The notes: generated by a model not told the origin, from the sequence alone. A stretch of 57,766 bases of DNA from Candidatus Lambdaproteobacteria bacterium RIFOXYD2_FULL_50_16 (GCA_001783695.1 MFNE01000026.1:1-57766), one strand, 5' to 3'. Shown: positions 33,778-43,286, counted from the stretch's first letter. Program-made: numbers and translations.

Positions 33778-35550
33778 TCAAATTGGGGAGGGGATTTTCA
33801 GGATAAACCGGGTCCCCTTGCCGACTTGACTTTGTATCTCAATCACCCCCGAAAGCGCTGCAACATCCTGATGTAAGGCCGCCATGCCTTCCCCCCGACC
33901 CGAGGTTTGACTGACCTCATCGCGAGTCGAAAAGCCAGGATGGAAGATCAGCGCATAAATTTCTTCCAAGCTTAAAGTGGGGTTGTCCCCTATAAGGCCA
34001 ATAGCTTGGGCCTTTTTCAAGACCCGATCAGGGTCGATCCCCCTTCCATCGTCTTTAAATTCCAATTCTAACAGTTTATCACTTACGTTAACCGAAAATT
34101 CGAGGTGACCCATTGGGGATTTTCCACGCTGCTGCCGTTCGCTCGGGGATTCGATACCGTGATCCACCGCGTTTCGGACTAAATGGATCAACGAATTCAA
34201 GCGAGACAACATAAACCTAGGAATCCTTGCCTCAGCGCAGTGGTCAATAAACTCAACCTGTTTGCCCAACTCCAATGCCAGCTTTGCCACTTCTTTGGCA
34301 TAACGCTCGGCCAATCCAGAGGCCGGGCGGCTGGTCGCGCGGATAAACAGCCGACGAGCCAAATCGGGGACCTCTTCCTCAAAGGCAACTTGAATTTTGT
34401 GAAAATCGTTTTGACTAATCGTAACCCCTTCAAAAAGAGCCCGCAGTTCGGGGGGCATTTCTTTAAAATAGCCCTGAATGTTGCTAACCAAGGCTAGAAA
34501 ATCAGCCTCTGTTTCCCTTGATACTTCTCCTGTTCGTAATTGGTCTTCAAGTAGGTGGCAAATTTGGCTCAAGTCGATCAAATCAAATAAACCTGAAACC
34601 CCCTTTAGGGTATGAAGGTCGGCCTTTAGTGTATTATTTACCGGGTTCTTTAAGCCATCTGTCACCAGACTACATAACTCAAGTAAAGACACAAATCCCT
34701 CAGGATCGGCATAAAGCTTTTGGCGTTTTTGCTCTTCGCTTTGAACCTGAGCGAGCAGTTTTTGGCTGGTAACATCACTCATACCGATATCGATGCCGTC
34801 CACTTCACCATCGCGGTTGAAACAGGTGTAGTAAGACAAGGCAATATGGTGGATTCGACCTTTTAAGGTTAATTGCACTTCTTGCGGTAGAATACTCATA
34901 ATCATCGAGCGTTGGCTTTCATCGTGATTTTGATCAAAAATCAAAGGAAAGCTGTCCCAATCTTGCGTAAAACCGGGGCATAAGCGTTCCATTACTTGAC
35001 CAAAATCCTTAAAACGCAGGTCATAAACATTGGATGCCCCTAAGTAGGTAAGACACATGCTGGAAATGTCGGCAGTAATTTGGCCTTTTGTATTGATCTT
35101 AACCAAGCCTTGGGGGGTGTGTTGTAAGGCTTCAGAAAGACGAAGCCCTAATTCCAAACGACGCTCGCCCGTGGTTTTAAGGAGTTTTAGTAAAGCCGAA
35201 CGGGGCACTAACTCTTTAAACCGTTTGCTCGGTATTTGTAGGGCCTTGATCTCGGTCTGGGCCCGAACCGTCGCCGAAGCAGGTTCGTCAAGCAGGGCTC
35301 CCATCTCGCCTAAGGCGTCGCCAGCTCTTCGCTCGGCGACAATCTCACCGCTGACCATAATCCCAGCGGTTCCCTCTAAGATCACAATGAGTCCAGGAAC
35401 TGGGCTTTGGGCAGTTAAAAGCTCGCTCCCCTGGGCGAACTTGACCGTTTCAAAAGCCTCGGCTAGGTGGGCCAATGCGACCTCACCTAAGCCTTCAAAA
35501 AGCTCAATCTTGCGAATTAGCTGACTTAATGAACGAATGTCTTTTTCCAA
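33778..35550 (-). CDS. CheA-like kinase with cNMP-binding domain
   Basis: A 590-residue protein with an unusual plan. The N-terminal cNMP-binding (CRP-like) domain (about 8-120; SELLTAQSPVPGLIVILEG) is followed by a PAS-like region (about 145-265), an Hpt domain with the phospho-His in DLHTLKGVSG (about 313-322), and a CheA-type HATPase (about 390-590) with LIHLVRNAVDHGIESPSERQQ, FKDDGRGID and SGRGEGM. It has neither the CheW-like P5 domain nor a P2 domain, so it should not dock to chemoreceptor arrays as CheA does. The start is TTG 35550 after GAGGGG. The CheY-like gene is convergent at its 3' end. Confidence 0.85.
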   Translation of the reverse strand: MEKDIRSLSQLIRKIELFEGLGEVALAHLAEAFETVKFAQGSELLTAQSPVPGLIVILEGTAGIMVSGEIVAERRAGDALGEMGALLDEPASATVRAQTEIKALQIPSKRFKELVPRSALLKLLKTTGERRLELGLRLSEALQHTPQGLVKINTKGQITADISSMCLTYLGASNVYDLRFKDFGQVMERLCPGFTQDWDSFPLIFDQNHDESQRSMIMSILPQEVQLTLKGRIHHIALSYYTCFNRDGEVDGIDIGMSDVTSQKLLAQVQSEEQKRQKLYADPEGFVSLLELCSLVTDGLKNPVNNTLKADLHTLKGVSGLFDLIDLSQICHLLEDQLRTGEVSRETEADFLALVSNIQGYFKEMPPELRALFEGVTISQNDFHKIQVAFEEEVPDLARRLFIRATSRPASGLAERYAKEVAKLALELGKQVEFIDHCAEARIPRFMLSRLNSLIHLVRNAVDHGIESPSERQQRGKSPMGHLEFSVNVSDKLLELEFKDDGRGIDPDRVLKKAQAIGLIGDNPTLSLEEIYALIFHPGFSTRDEVSQTSGRGEGMAALHQDVAALSGVIEIQSQVGKGTRFILKIPSPI

Positions 35551-35654
35551 TTTAGCCCCTCAGCCATAGAAAGCTTTAGACTACGGGTTTTAGGGGGAAA
35601 GGTGAACCCGATAAAACCTCTTTTTTTGTTAAAGTTTAGATTGTGTGAAAAAGC

Positions 35655-38165
35655 CTACAACCGCGGTGTTTCAAATATCAGCACAAATCGGGATCCAGGT
35701 TGGTAGGTTGGATCATATTTAATTTGCCCACCCATTTTGTGCATAAACTCTTGCGCTAAATTGAGTCCCAGCCCGGTTCCTGTTTCCTTGTTTGTGCCCA
35801 TGCTAGTATAATGTTGATCAATATGGAACATCGCTTTTTGGGCCCCCTTTGGCACCCCAATCCCTTGGTCCACTACCGAAAGTTGGACCTTTTCATCGAT
35901 GATTTCGCCTTCAATATAAACCTGTTTGCCAGGGTCTGAAAATTTAATTGAATTAGTAATTAGATTAAGTAACACCTCTTGAAGCATCTTTCGGTCAGCC
36001 AGAACCACTAATTCGACAGGTAATCGGTTTTCGATGGAAATGGACTTGGCCTCGGCCCTAGGGGCGATTATCTCCAGTAAATGTTCCACCTCGCGGTGGG
36101 GCAATAGCGGATGAAGCTCCGCCTTTAATTCTACATTTTGTGCCCTTGCCCAGCTTAAGAGATCTTCAAGAAGTTGGAACGCCGATTTGGCAGCCCGATC
36201 TAGCATCACGACGATATCTACCAAATCTGGCGGTATTTTTTCGATTTCATTTTTTAAAAGCTCTGCCCCGCCTAAAATAGCGTTAAACGGGTTTTTAAGA
36301 TCATGGGCGATGATGGCAAAAAACTTGTTTTTTGTCTGGTTGGCTAAGTCTAACTTGGCTAGAGCCTCTTGTTCGGTGGATATATCCGTATGGGTTCCTG
36401 TAAAACGGGTGGGTTTGCCGTCTGGGTCAAACTCGTGAACCTTACCTTGGGAAAGGATATGTACCCAATGGTCGTTTTTATGGCGCATTCGAAACACGGT
36501 GCGTAAAAAAGGAGCTTGCCCGCTTATATGGGCCTTTATCGCATTAAGAGTTTCGCATAAGTCGTCAGGATGGACCCGTGATTCCCATGCTTCATAACTC
36601 TGTTCAATCTCGTCCAACTCATAACCAATCATTTGCACCCAACCCTGGTCAAAAATCACTCGATTCGAACTAAGGTCCCAGTCCCAAACCCCAATCTTGC
36701 TGGCCTCTACCACTAATTCTAGGCGTTCTTTTATGATTCTAAGCTGGTTGGTCGCCGATTCTTGGGTGGTAATGTCCGAGGTTCGCAGCAATAAACCATT
36801 AATTTGATTTTCTAAAAACCGTGCTGAAATCAAGGTTTCGAAGTGTTTTAGTCCCCAAGCGGCCTCTTCTGTAAACTGAAACGACTTTGGGGTTCCGCTA
36901 GTAAGTACTTTGTTTAGCTTGGTTTGAACCTCTTGGCGTTTGGCTGGATCGGAAAATAAATCTAATATTGAGCTGCCAATATGCCCATCAAAGGGCAAGT
37001 CAAAGGGGGGGTGGTTAAGGTTTTCGATGATCAAGTTTTTCGAAACCGACACAATCCAATCAGGCGAGTTTTCGCTTAAAGAGCGCCACTTGCCCTCTAA
37101 GGCTCTAAGTTCTCCGGTCATTGTCTGGGCCAGCGACAAGGCCTTTAAACGGGTGCTGATTAGGTTTTGGGTGATCCAAGCTAAAAGCAGACTTAGAACT
37201 ATACCCAACACCAAGATCGAATTTGTCGCGGTATGTTTAAATCCTTGCTCAAATCCTGGAAGACTAAAAAACTCAAGTCGCCAAATTCTCCCGTAGGCTT
37301 GTATATGGCGGGTATCGGTGACCATAGGCCGGTAAGACTTGGGCAGTGGGCTATTCGCTTGAGAATCATAAAGCAGATTTTCTTGGAACTCGGTGTTTCC
37401 TTCGTATAATCTAAATCCAACTTGGTGGATCTGCTCTCCTAGGGTTCCCTTAACAAAGTCTTTGGCCCGAATGGGGCTATAAACGAAGCCTGCCAACGCT
37501 TTTTGGCGCTCCTTGGCGTTATCTAAAGGTAGCCCTTGGCGGTAATGGGGGATATAAATCAAAAAGCCCGCTTGGCGATCTCGCTCGGTTTCTTGGACTA
37601 GCGTGATTTGTCCTGAAATCGTCGTAGTCCCTTGGTCTCGAGCTGCCTCCATCGCCTCACGGCGAACGGGCTCTGAAAACATGTCATAACCAAAGGCGCG
37701 CTGGTTTCGCCAGTCAAAGGGTTCTAAAAATATGATAGAGGTATAAGCCGGGCGGTCTCCTGGGGGTCTGATGTGGTAACCTAAAAAACCTTCAGATTTT
37801 ATTTTTTTAATGTTCGCGTTAACCTGGGAAGGTTTTAGCCAAACCGCATACCCAACGCCCAAAATTCCAGGATGGTTTTGATCGAGTTTAAGCGCCGAGA
37901 TGTATTTGCGCCATTCGGTCCGTTCCACCACATTTGAGGCCAAAAAAAAGCCAAGCCCGCCTAATAGAACCTGTTCGTGGTCGCGCAATCGGGTGGATAG
38001 TTTTTGGGTAATGTCATCTGTTTTGTCGGCAAACATCACTTCAGAAGCTACCTGGTCAGCCCGCTGGATCTGCTTCCAGACAAATACAGAAATGCTCAGC
38101 GATGCCAAAAACATAAACAGAGGCAATAGTCGCCAAGAACGGGCCGAACCAAAGATGGGTTTCAT
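35655..38165 (-). CDS. CHASE / PAS-PAS membrane histidine kinase
   Basis: An 836-residue inner-membrane sensor. Transmembrane helix 1 (about 12-30) and 2 (about 315-335) enclose a periplasmic CHASE domain (about 75-260, with GVGYAVWL and RRAFGYDMFSEPVRREAM-like core). Cytoplasmic PAS domains lie at about 350-475 and 490-610, then a HisKA with AHDLKNPFNAIL (about 622-633) and an HATPase_c with NLITNSIKFSDPGK (about 735-748), DQGIGVPK and GTGLGLNL. ATG 38165 follows AAGGA. CHASE domains sense small extracellular ligands. No receiver lies next to it apart from the CheY-like gene beyond the CheA-like gene. Confidence 0.92.
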   Translation of the reverse strand: MKPIFGSARSWRLLPLFMFLASLSISVFVWKQIQRADQVASEVMFADKTDDITQKLSTRLRDHEQVLLGGLGFFLASNVVERTEWRKYISALKLDQNHPGILGVGYAVWLKPSQVNANIKKIKSEGFLGYHIRPPGDRPAYTSIIFLEPFDWRNQRAFGYDMFSEPVRREAMEAARDQGTTTISGQITLVQETERDRQAGFLIYIPHYRQGLPLDNAKERQKALAGFVYSPIRAKDFVKGTLGEQIHQVGFRLYEGNTEFQENLLYDSQANSPLPKSYRPMVTDTRHIQAYGRIWRLEFFSLPGFEQGFKHTATNSILVLGIVLSLLLAWITQNLISTRLKALSLAQTMTGELRALEGKWRSLSENSPDWIVSVSKNLIIENLNHPPFDLPFDGHIGSSILDLFSDPAKRQEVQTKLNKVLTSGTPKSFQFTEEAAWGLKHFETLISARFLENQINGLLLRTSDITTQESATNQLRIIKERLELVVEASKIGVWDWDLSSNRVIFDQGWVQMIGYELDEIEQSYEAWESRVHPDDLCETLNAIKAHISGQAPFLRTVFRMRHKNDHWVHILSQGKVHEFDPDGKPTRFTGTHTDISTEQEALAKLDLANQTKNKFFAIIAHDLKNPFNAILGGAELLKNEIEKIPPDLVDIVVMLDRAAKSAFQLLEDLLSWARAQNVELKAELHPLLPHREVEHLLEIIAPRAEAKSISIENRLPVELVVLADRKMLQEVLLNLITNSIKFSDPGKQVYIEGEIIDEKVQLSVVDQGIGVPKGAQKAMFHIDQHYTSMGTNKETGTGLGLNLAQEFMHKMGGQIKYDPTYQPGSRFVLIFETPRL

Positions 38166-38316
38166 GAATTTTCCTTCTCCCCTTTAAAACCTAAGGCCCC
38201 CTATAAGGATAACGCCCTCTGCCGAACTCTATCTTATCCCAATTAGCAAACTGGTTCAATGGTATAAATGGGCGCAAATTTAAAATACACGGGGCTTAGA
38301 AAAGAGGGGGGTAGGC

Positions 38317-38359
38317 AAAAAAAAAGGAAAAGCGCCACCGAAACTAGCGGCACTTTTCC
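38317..38359 (-). terminator. Intrinsic terminator of the Ala-rich protein gene
   Basis: Read on the - strand, GGAAAAGTGCC (ending at 38348) pairs with GGCGCTTTTCC (ending at 38325) around a short loop, followed by nine T. It lies about 30 bp after the stop codon at 38389. Confidence 0.85.
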
Positions 38360-38388
38360 CCTGAACTAAGACATAAAAGCCTTATAAA

Positions 38389-38607
38389 CTATTTTTGGGC
38401 TTTTTTGTTTTCTTTCTTGGTGTCATGTTTTGGCGCCTTTTCAGCAGGTGCTGCGGCAGCAGCAGCTTCTTCAGCTGGAGCGGCAACCACTGGAGCCGAA
38501 GCAGCAGCAGGAGCAGGAGCGGCAGCTGCGGGGGTTTTAGTCTCGCCAGCCATCAAGGGAGCAGCCAAAAAGAGTACAGCACAAGCAATCAAGATAAACT
38601 TCTTCAT
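38389..38607 (-). CDS. Small secreted Ala/Pro-rich protein
   Basis: A 72-residue protein with a clear signal peptide (residues 1-20, KKFILIACAVLFLAAPLMAG), then a low-complexity mature part of Ala, Pro and Glu (about 25-58) and a Lys-rich end (KAPKHDTKKENKKAQK). I use ATG 38607 since GGAGAA lies 7 bp before it; the frame extends to 38658 but this extra part is not protein-like. The matching DNA has a GCA/GCC-rich tract. It has its own terminator and is likely a single-gene unit. Similar small basic periplasmic peptides have no assigned role. Confidence 0.75.
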   Translation of the reverse strand: MKKFILIACAVLFLAAPLMAGETKTPAAAAPAPAAASAPVVAAPAEEAAAAAAPAEKAPKHDTKKENKKAQK

Positions 38608-38839
38608 GTGAACTTCTCCAAAAGAGGGGGCCTGCCTTGCGGGGTATCCGTAGGTCAAGGTTCCTCGATATTGCTAAATTCATAAAACATTTTTTAAATC
38701 AAGCCAAGACAAATAAATTTTATCAATTATTAGTTAAGCAATAAATAACCAGAAAAGACTGGGGTAGGTCAGCCGACGGGCTGGCGCAGACTCACAAGCA
38801 AAAAATAAAACGGTTAGATGCGATGGGGCCTAACTTAAA

Positions 38840-39409
38840 CTAACCTAATAAAGTGACTAGATTTTTAAGCAGCTTAAGGCCATGGTCCGCCTTGGCGGTT
38901 AAAATCGATTCTGGATGGAACTGCACCCCAATTACCTTTAAGGTTTTGTGGCTAATCGCCATCACTACTTCCCCGGTTTTGGCGGTCACCTCAAAGCAGT
39001 CGGGGACTTGATCGGCGATTAGGCTATGATAGCGGCCCACCATCAAGGGATTAGGCAGGTCTTTAAATATCCCGTCACCATGGTGTATCGCTGGGCTGGC
39101 CTTGCCGTGAACTGGATAGTCCAGAAGCTTTAAACTGCCGCCAAAAGCCTCAATCATCGCTTGGTGACCAAGGCAAACCCCAAAGATCGGGATTTGACCA
39201 GCGTAGGTCTCAATAACAGGAATAAGATTCCCCGCCTTTCTGGGGACAGAAGGTCCGGGGCTTAAAACCAAAAGGTTTGGGGCTTCCTCTTTTACCTTGG
39301 CCACGGGGACATCGTTGCGGTAAACCACCACCTGCGCCCCTAGTAGCTTGAAATATTCAGCTAGATTAAAGGTAAAGCTGTCGTAGTTATCTAAAATAAA
39401 GACCTTCAT
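38840..39409 (-). CDS. trpG: Anthranilate/aminodeoxychorismate synthase glutaminase subunit
   Basis: A 189-residue class I glutamine amidotransferase that supplies ammonia to the synthase encoded next to it. The catalytic triad is Cys in FGVCLGHQA (about residue 78) and His/Glu in GVQFHPES (about 165-172). The oxyanion turn is LSPGPSVPRKAG (about 50-61). It could serve anthranilate or p-aminobenzoate synthesis; PabA and TrpG cannot be separated by sequence. The start overlaps the trpE-like stop as ATGA. The unit ends about 180 bp before the Ala-rich gene. Confidence 0.9.
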   Translation of the reverse strand: MKVFILDNYDSFTFNLAEYFKLLGAQVVVYRNDVPVAKVKEEAPNLLVLSPGPSVPRKAGNLIPVIETYAGQIPIFGVCLGHQAMIEAFGGSLKLLDYPVHGKASPAIHHGDGIFKDLPNPLMVGRYHSLIADQVPDCFEVTAKTGEVVMAISHKTLKVIGVQFHPESILTAKADHGLKLLKNLVTLLG

Positions 39410-40920
39410 TTCCCCTCCTCCAAAATATGGAAAAAGGCGCGGCCTTTGGCTTCGGTTTCTTTGTATTCGGTGTTTGGGTCTGAGTCGTAAAGTAGGGTGG
39501 CCCCTACCCGTACCTCGGCCTCCCCGTTTTTAATATGAGCGGTGCGGATGATAATCCCGAAGTCAAGATTGCCGTTAAAGGTGAGGTATCCGATGTTACC
39601 CCCATAATAACCCCTAGGCACGGGCTCGAATGCTTCAATCAGACGCATAGCCGCAATTTTAGGCGCTCCGGTCAGGGTGCCCGCGTTAAGGCTGGCCACA
39701 AGCGCGTCAAAGGGCTCGAATCGAGAACGGTCGAGTTCACCTTCTACGTTGGCCACGGTGTGCATAACTTTGGAATATTTTTCTACAAAACGGTAATCGG
39801 TAACCTTTACCCCCGGCTTGCAAACTCGGCTTAAGTCGTTGCGGGCTAAGTCGATTAGCATATCTAACTCTGATTTTTCTTTTATAGAATTAAGCAGAGC
39901 CATCATGTTTTCGTAATCTTCGAAAGTGTCTTCACCGCGTGCGATGGTCCCCGAAATGGGGCGGGTGGTCACCTTGCCGTCCTCAATTCGAATAAACATC
40001 TCGGGACTAGCCCCTACTAAAGCTTCAGCCCCAAAATTGGCATAAAACATATAGGGAGAAGGGTTCACTTGGCGAAAGCGGTGATAGACCTCGAGTGGGT
40101 GCCGCGGACAGTCGAAATATTGGCTTCTTGAAAGCACAATCTCAAAGATTTCCCCTTGGCGAATCTCTTCTTGTGCCCTTTTAACCATCGCTTCGAAGTC
40201 TTTTTGGTCACGCTGATTTAGTTTGCCTAGCCCTGCTTTAGGCGGGGCGGCAGGGGCGGCTTTTTGGGCGTCCTCATGGCGTTTTTGGGCCAATTGGGGG
40301 GCGGTCAATTGGGAGTCGAAAAAGTCGTAAAAGTGCCGCTCCAACTGTTCTTTAAAGTGGTCGGCAATCAAAATTTGGTCTGGGAAAAAAAGCGTAAAAT
40401 CGTCCACCGGGACCGGCGGCTTTTGGTAAGGAATGTCTTCAAAAAGACGGATAAAGTCGTAGGCAAAGGCCCCGTATAGCCCAAGGCTTTGCTCTTTGCA
40501 ATTAAACCGGGCCAAGATGGCTTTGACGGCGTAGCTAATATTGGGTTGCTTGTGTCTTTTTGCTTCGTCGATCAGTTGGTTTTCGCGTGGCACACGGCCA
40601 GAGAGCCGGTTTTTTTGGCGGGTAAAGTCTTGGGCAAAGGCAAACAGTTCGTTTTCTAAAAGGGTCAGCATTCGCTCGCCCCTTGGGTTGATCGCTTCTA
40701 ATGAAAATTCCTCGTCCTTGCCCCGAAGTACCAGAGGTGGGTCCACTACCAGCAAACTCATTCGTCCGTAGATCGGCGCAATCTCGGCCGACTCGAAAAT
40801 CAGACCACGGTTTCTAACCTCTTCAAAAAAAGAAGCAAACCGGTCGTATTCGAGCCGCTCGGTGACCTTGCGGAAGGACTCGCCCTTAGGGCCAAATGGA
40901 TAAAAGGTTTCGTTAAACAT
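39406..40920 (-). CDS. trpE: Anthranilate synthase component I
   Basis: A 504-residue chorismate-utilising enzyme. Residues 1-210 form the substrate-binding N-terminal domain; about 240-504 is the chorismate-binding core with EIVLSRSQYFDCPRHPLEVYHRF, TRPISGTIARGED, RNDLSRVCKPGVKV and GAPKIAAMRLIEAFEPVPRGYYGG. PISGT and RNDL-type segments fit anthranilate synthase rather than isochorismate synthase. It resembles the TrpE half of the fused TrpE-TrpG proteins of alphaproteobacteria, here separated from TrpG by a 4-bp overlap. The N-terminus lacks the classic tryptophan-binding LLES segment, so feedback control is unclear; PabB remains possible. No other trp gene is near. Confidence 0.85.
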   Translation of the reverse strand: MFNETFYPFGPKGESFRKVTERLEYDRFASFFEEVRNRGLIFESAEIAPIYGRMSLLVVDPPLVLRGKDEEFSLEAINPRGERMLTLLENELFAFAQDFTRQKNRLSGRVPRENQLIDEAKRHKQPNISYAVKAILARFNCKEQSLGLYGAFAYDFIRLFEDIPYQKPPVPVDDFTLFFPDQILIADHFKEQLERHFYDFFDSQLTAPQLAQKRHEDAQKAAPAAPPKAGLGKLNQRDQKDFEAMVKRAQEEIRQGEIFEIVLSRSQYFDCPRHPLEVYHRFRQVNPSPYMFYANFGAEALVGASPEMFIRIEDGKVTTRPISGTIARGEDTFEDYENMMALLNSIKEKSELDMLIDLARNDLSRVCKPGVKVTDYRFVEKYSKVMHTVANVEGELDRSRFEPFDALVASLNAGTLTGAPKIAAMRLIEAFEPVPRGYYGGNIGYLTFNGNLDFGIIIRTAHIKNGEAEVRVGATLLYDSDPNTEYKETEAKGRAFFHILEEGK

Positions 40921-40976
40921 ACCAAGTTCCTAAGTTTAGCGTCCAAGTTAGCGAGGAAGTGGCTTGTTGGCAAGTC

Positions 40977-42986
40977 TCACTTGCCACGATAAAGATCGGC
41001 CAATTTGGCCAAGAGTTCGTCTTTATTCATGCCGATATTGGGTAGCGCTGGTTTGGGTTTTGGGGTCTCTAATTCCCCTGGCTTTTCTATAAGTTCAGCC
41101 ATTCCAGGCAAGGATAAAAAACGACTCGGTTTGTTAAACTGGGTGATCCCCCCAGAAAAGCCATAATGGGTCATGCTTAAATAAAGTCGGTCCTTGGCCC
41201 TGGTGACTGCCACATAAAACAAACGCTCTTCTTCTGCGATGGCCTCGTCGGTTTTTAGGGCGTAGGCGGTCGGGAAGATACCTTCAATCATACCAATCAC
41301 AAAAACATTGCCCCATTCGAGCCCTTTGGCCGAATGGATTGTACTTAAACAAACTCGACCCTCGTTTTGGTATATACCTGAGACCTCGGCCACCTCCCGT
41401 TCAGGCGGTTCTAGTGCAAAGTCAGTTAAAAGTAGCTCGATTGAAGTATAGCGGGCAGCGATTTGAGCTAAGGTTTCTAAGTCCTTTTTGCGCTGGGTCC
41501 AATTGTCGTATTTATCTTCTAAAATAGGCAAGTAGGCGTCTAAGAGGATGCGGTAAGAAAGACCGAGGTCGTCCTTTTTTTGGTCCGCTTCAATTAGCGT
41601 TTTAATTAAACGAACCGCCGCCGCCTTATATTTCGCTTTTTCAGGCAGACAATCAAAAATCGCTTTCATCTCTACCAAAACTGGGCGCCCCAGTAAATCA
41701 TGGATGATTTTAGACGCCGTTTTGGGCCCTACCCCAGGCAACAACATCAGCGCCCGGTTCCAGGCTAGTTCGTCGCGCGGGTTGGCAAGGAGCTTGAGGT
41801 ACCCAATCAAATCCTTGACGTGGGCAGTATCCGAAAATTTCTTGCCTCCGAATACCTCAAAAGGGATGCGCCTTTTGGCCAGTTCGGTTTGCAGATGAAA
41901 CGATATATGACTAGAGCGAAATAAAACCGCCATTTCAGACAGGTTTTCCCCTTGGTGGTAATATTCTTGAACCTGGTCAACGATCCAAGCGGCCTCATCG
42001 GCGGGTTCTTTAAAATAAACAATCCCCGGCTTTTCCCCTTGGCGACCTTCAGCACTTTTTAGAGTTTTAGAAAACTTGTGGACCATGTTTCCCAAGACCG
42101 CGTTGCCCAGGTCCAAAATCTCTTGGCTGGAACGGTAGTTGGCTTCAAGTTTGATCACCTTGGCTCCCTTAAACCGCTCTGGAAAACTCAAAATATTTTG
42201 GTGGTGTGCGCCGCGAAACCCGTAAATCGACTGAGCATCGTCGCCGACTACCATCACATTTTGGTGCGCTCCCCCTAAGAGGGAGACGATTTCGCCTTGC
42301 AAGTAGTTGGTGTCTTGGAATTCATCGACCATAATATACCGATAGGTCGTACTCAAATGTTCGCGGACCGCCTTTTGATCGAGGAGTAGCTTCAGATAAA
42401 GCAATAAATCGTCATAATCAAAATAAGCCTGCTCCAACTTGTATTTAGCATACTGACCCCGCAGTTTTTCGATCTCTTGGTTACATTCAATAAAGTTGGG
42501 GTATTCTCGCTCTAAGATTTCACCAACGCTAATACGTTTGTTGGTGGCCATTGAGCAGATTTTTTGTAAGGTTGATTTTTGGGGAAAACGTTTTTCTTTT
42601 CCATAATACCCCAAGTCGGTAGCGCAGCGATGGAGCGCCTCTTCGGCATCGGCCTGATCGATAACAGTAAAGTTTTCTTTGATTCCCAATGATTTAGCAA
42701 ACTGCCGAAGCACTTTCACCCCAAAGGCGTGAAAGGTGCCACCTTCGACCTGGCCTGCTCTGGGGTCTCGTTTGGCTGCGCGGTTCAACATCTCTTTAGC
42801 AGCGCGCCGGGTGAAGGTGAGCAGCAAGATTTGGCCAGGATCGACCCGGTTCATCACTAAGTTAAGCACCCGATATTCGATCACCCTCGTTTTACCAGAC
42901 CCCGCCCCGGCGATGACCAAGAGGGGGCCATCGCGGTGTTCTACCGCCGCTAACTGCTCTCGGTTTAAAAAAGAGGCCAATTCCAT
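40977..42986 (-). CDS. UvrD/PcrA/Rep-type DNA helicase
   Basis: A 669-residue superfamily 1A 3'-5' helicase. Motifs in order: Walker A AGAGSGKTRVIEYR (about 26-39), TFTRRAAKEM (Ia), motif II DEFQDTN (about 216-222), GDDAQSIYGFRGA (III), LEANYRSSQEI (IV), and VCLSTIHSAKGLEWGNVFVIG (V, about 548-568) with YVAVTRAKDRLYLS (VI, about 596-609). Its role is in repair or replication restart; PcrA and UvrD cannot be told apart here. It is shorter than E. coli UvrD (720), missing part of the C-terminal tail. It stands 56 bp from trpE and may share its transcript. Confidence 0.92.
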   Translation of the reverse strand: MELASFLNREQLAAVEHRDGPLLVIAGAGSGKTRVIEYRVLNLVMNRVDPGQILLLTFTRRAAKEMLNRAAKRDPRAGQVEGGTFHAFGVKVLRQFAKSLGIKENFTVIDQADAEEALHRCATDLGYYGKEKRFPQKSTLQKICSMATNKRISVGEILEREYPNFIECNQEIEKLRGQYAKYKLEQAYFDYDDLLLYLKLLLDQKAVREHLSTTYRYIMVDEFQDTNYLQGEIVSLLGGAHQNVMVVGDDAQSIYGFRGAHHQNILSFPERFKGAKVIKLEANYRSSQEILDLGNAVLGNMVHKFSKTLKSAEGRQGEKPGIVYFKEPADEAAWIVDQVQEYYHQGENLSEMAVLFRSSHISFHLQTELAKRRIPFEVFGGKKFSDTAHVKDLIGYLKLLANPRDELAWNRALMLLPGVGPKTASKIIHDLLGRPVLVEMKAIFDCLPEKAKYKAAAVRLIKTLIEADQKKDDLGLSYRILLDAYLPILEDKYDNWTQRKKDLETLAQIAARYTSIELLLTDFALEPPEREVAEVSGIYQNEGRVCLSTIHSAKGLEWGNVFVIGMIEGIFPTAYALKTDEAIAEEERLFYVAVTRAKDRLYLSMTHYGFSGGITQFNKPSRFLSLPGMAELIEKPGELETPKPKPALPNIGMNKDELLAKLADLYRGK

Positions 42987-43205
42987 CGGTCAAAAGAGAA
43001 TGTTTGTTCGTTTTTTGGCCAGCCTAACCTGAAAATAAATTGGGAGCAACCAAAACCGCCCATAGGTCTTTAGGAAAGGTCACAAAAACCAATACAAAGG
43101 AGGCAAAGCGTCTTGATCGACCAAGCTGGGAAACAAAAAAAATGGGGGGCTTGCAAATTCGCTTGACCTAAATCGAGCCGATCTTTAGGTTAAACGATCA
43201 CTGAT

Positions 43206-43281
43206 TGGGCCGTCGCCAAGTTGGTAAGGCAGCGGGTTTTGATCCCGTCATGCGTAGGTTCGAGTCCTACCGGCCCAACCA
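43206..43281 (+). tRNA. tRNA-Gln (UUG)
   Basis: Cloverleaf with acceptor TGGGCCG/CGGCCCA, D arm GCCAAGTTGGTAAGGC, anticodon loop TTTTGAT (anticodon TTG, reads CAA) and T arm GTAGGTTCGAGTCCTAC. The CCA end (43279-43281) is encoded. tRNA-Gly follows 40 bp later. Confidence 0.95.
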
Positions 43282-43286
43282 GTTTT

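Noticed and set aside
38445-38525. GCA/GCC-rich tract that looks like a simple repeat or CRISPR-like array
   Set aside because: It lies inside the Ala-rich peptide gene and codes the Ala/Pro run; there are no spacers or regular direct repeats.
38395-38685. Open frames on the + strand over the Ala-rich gene
   Set aside because: They are antisense shadows of the GC-rich low-complexity coding DNA and have no ribosome site.
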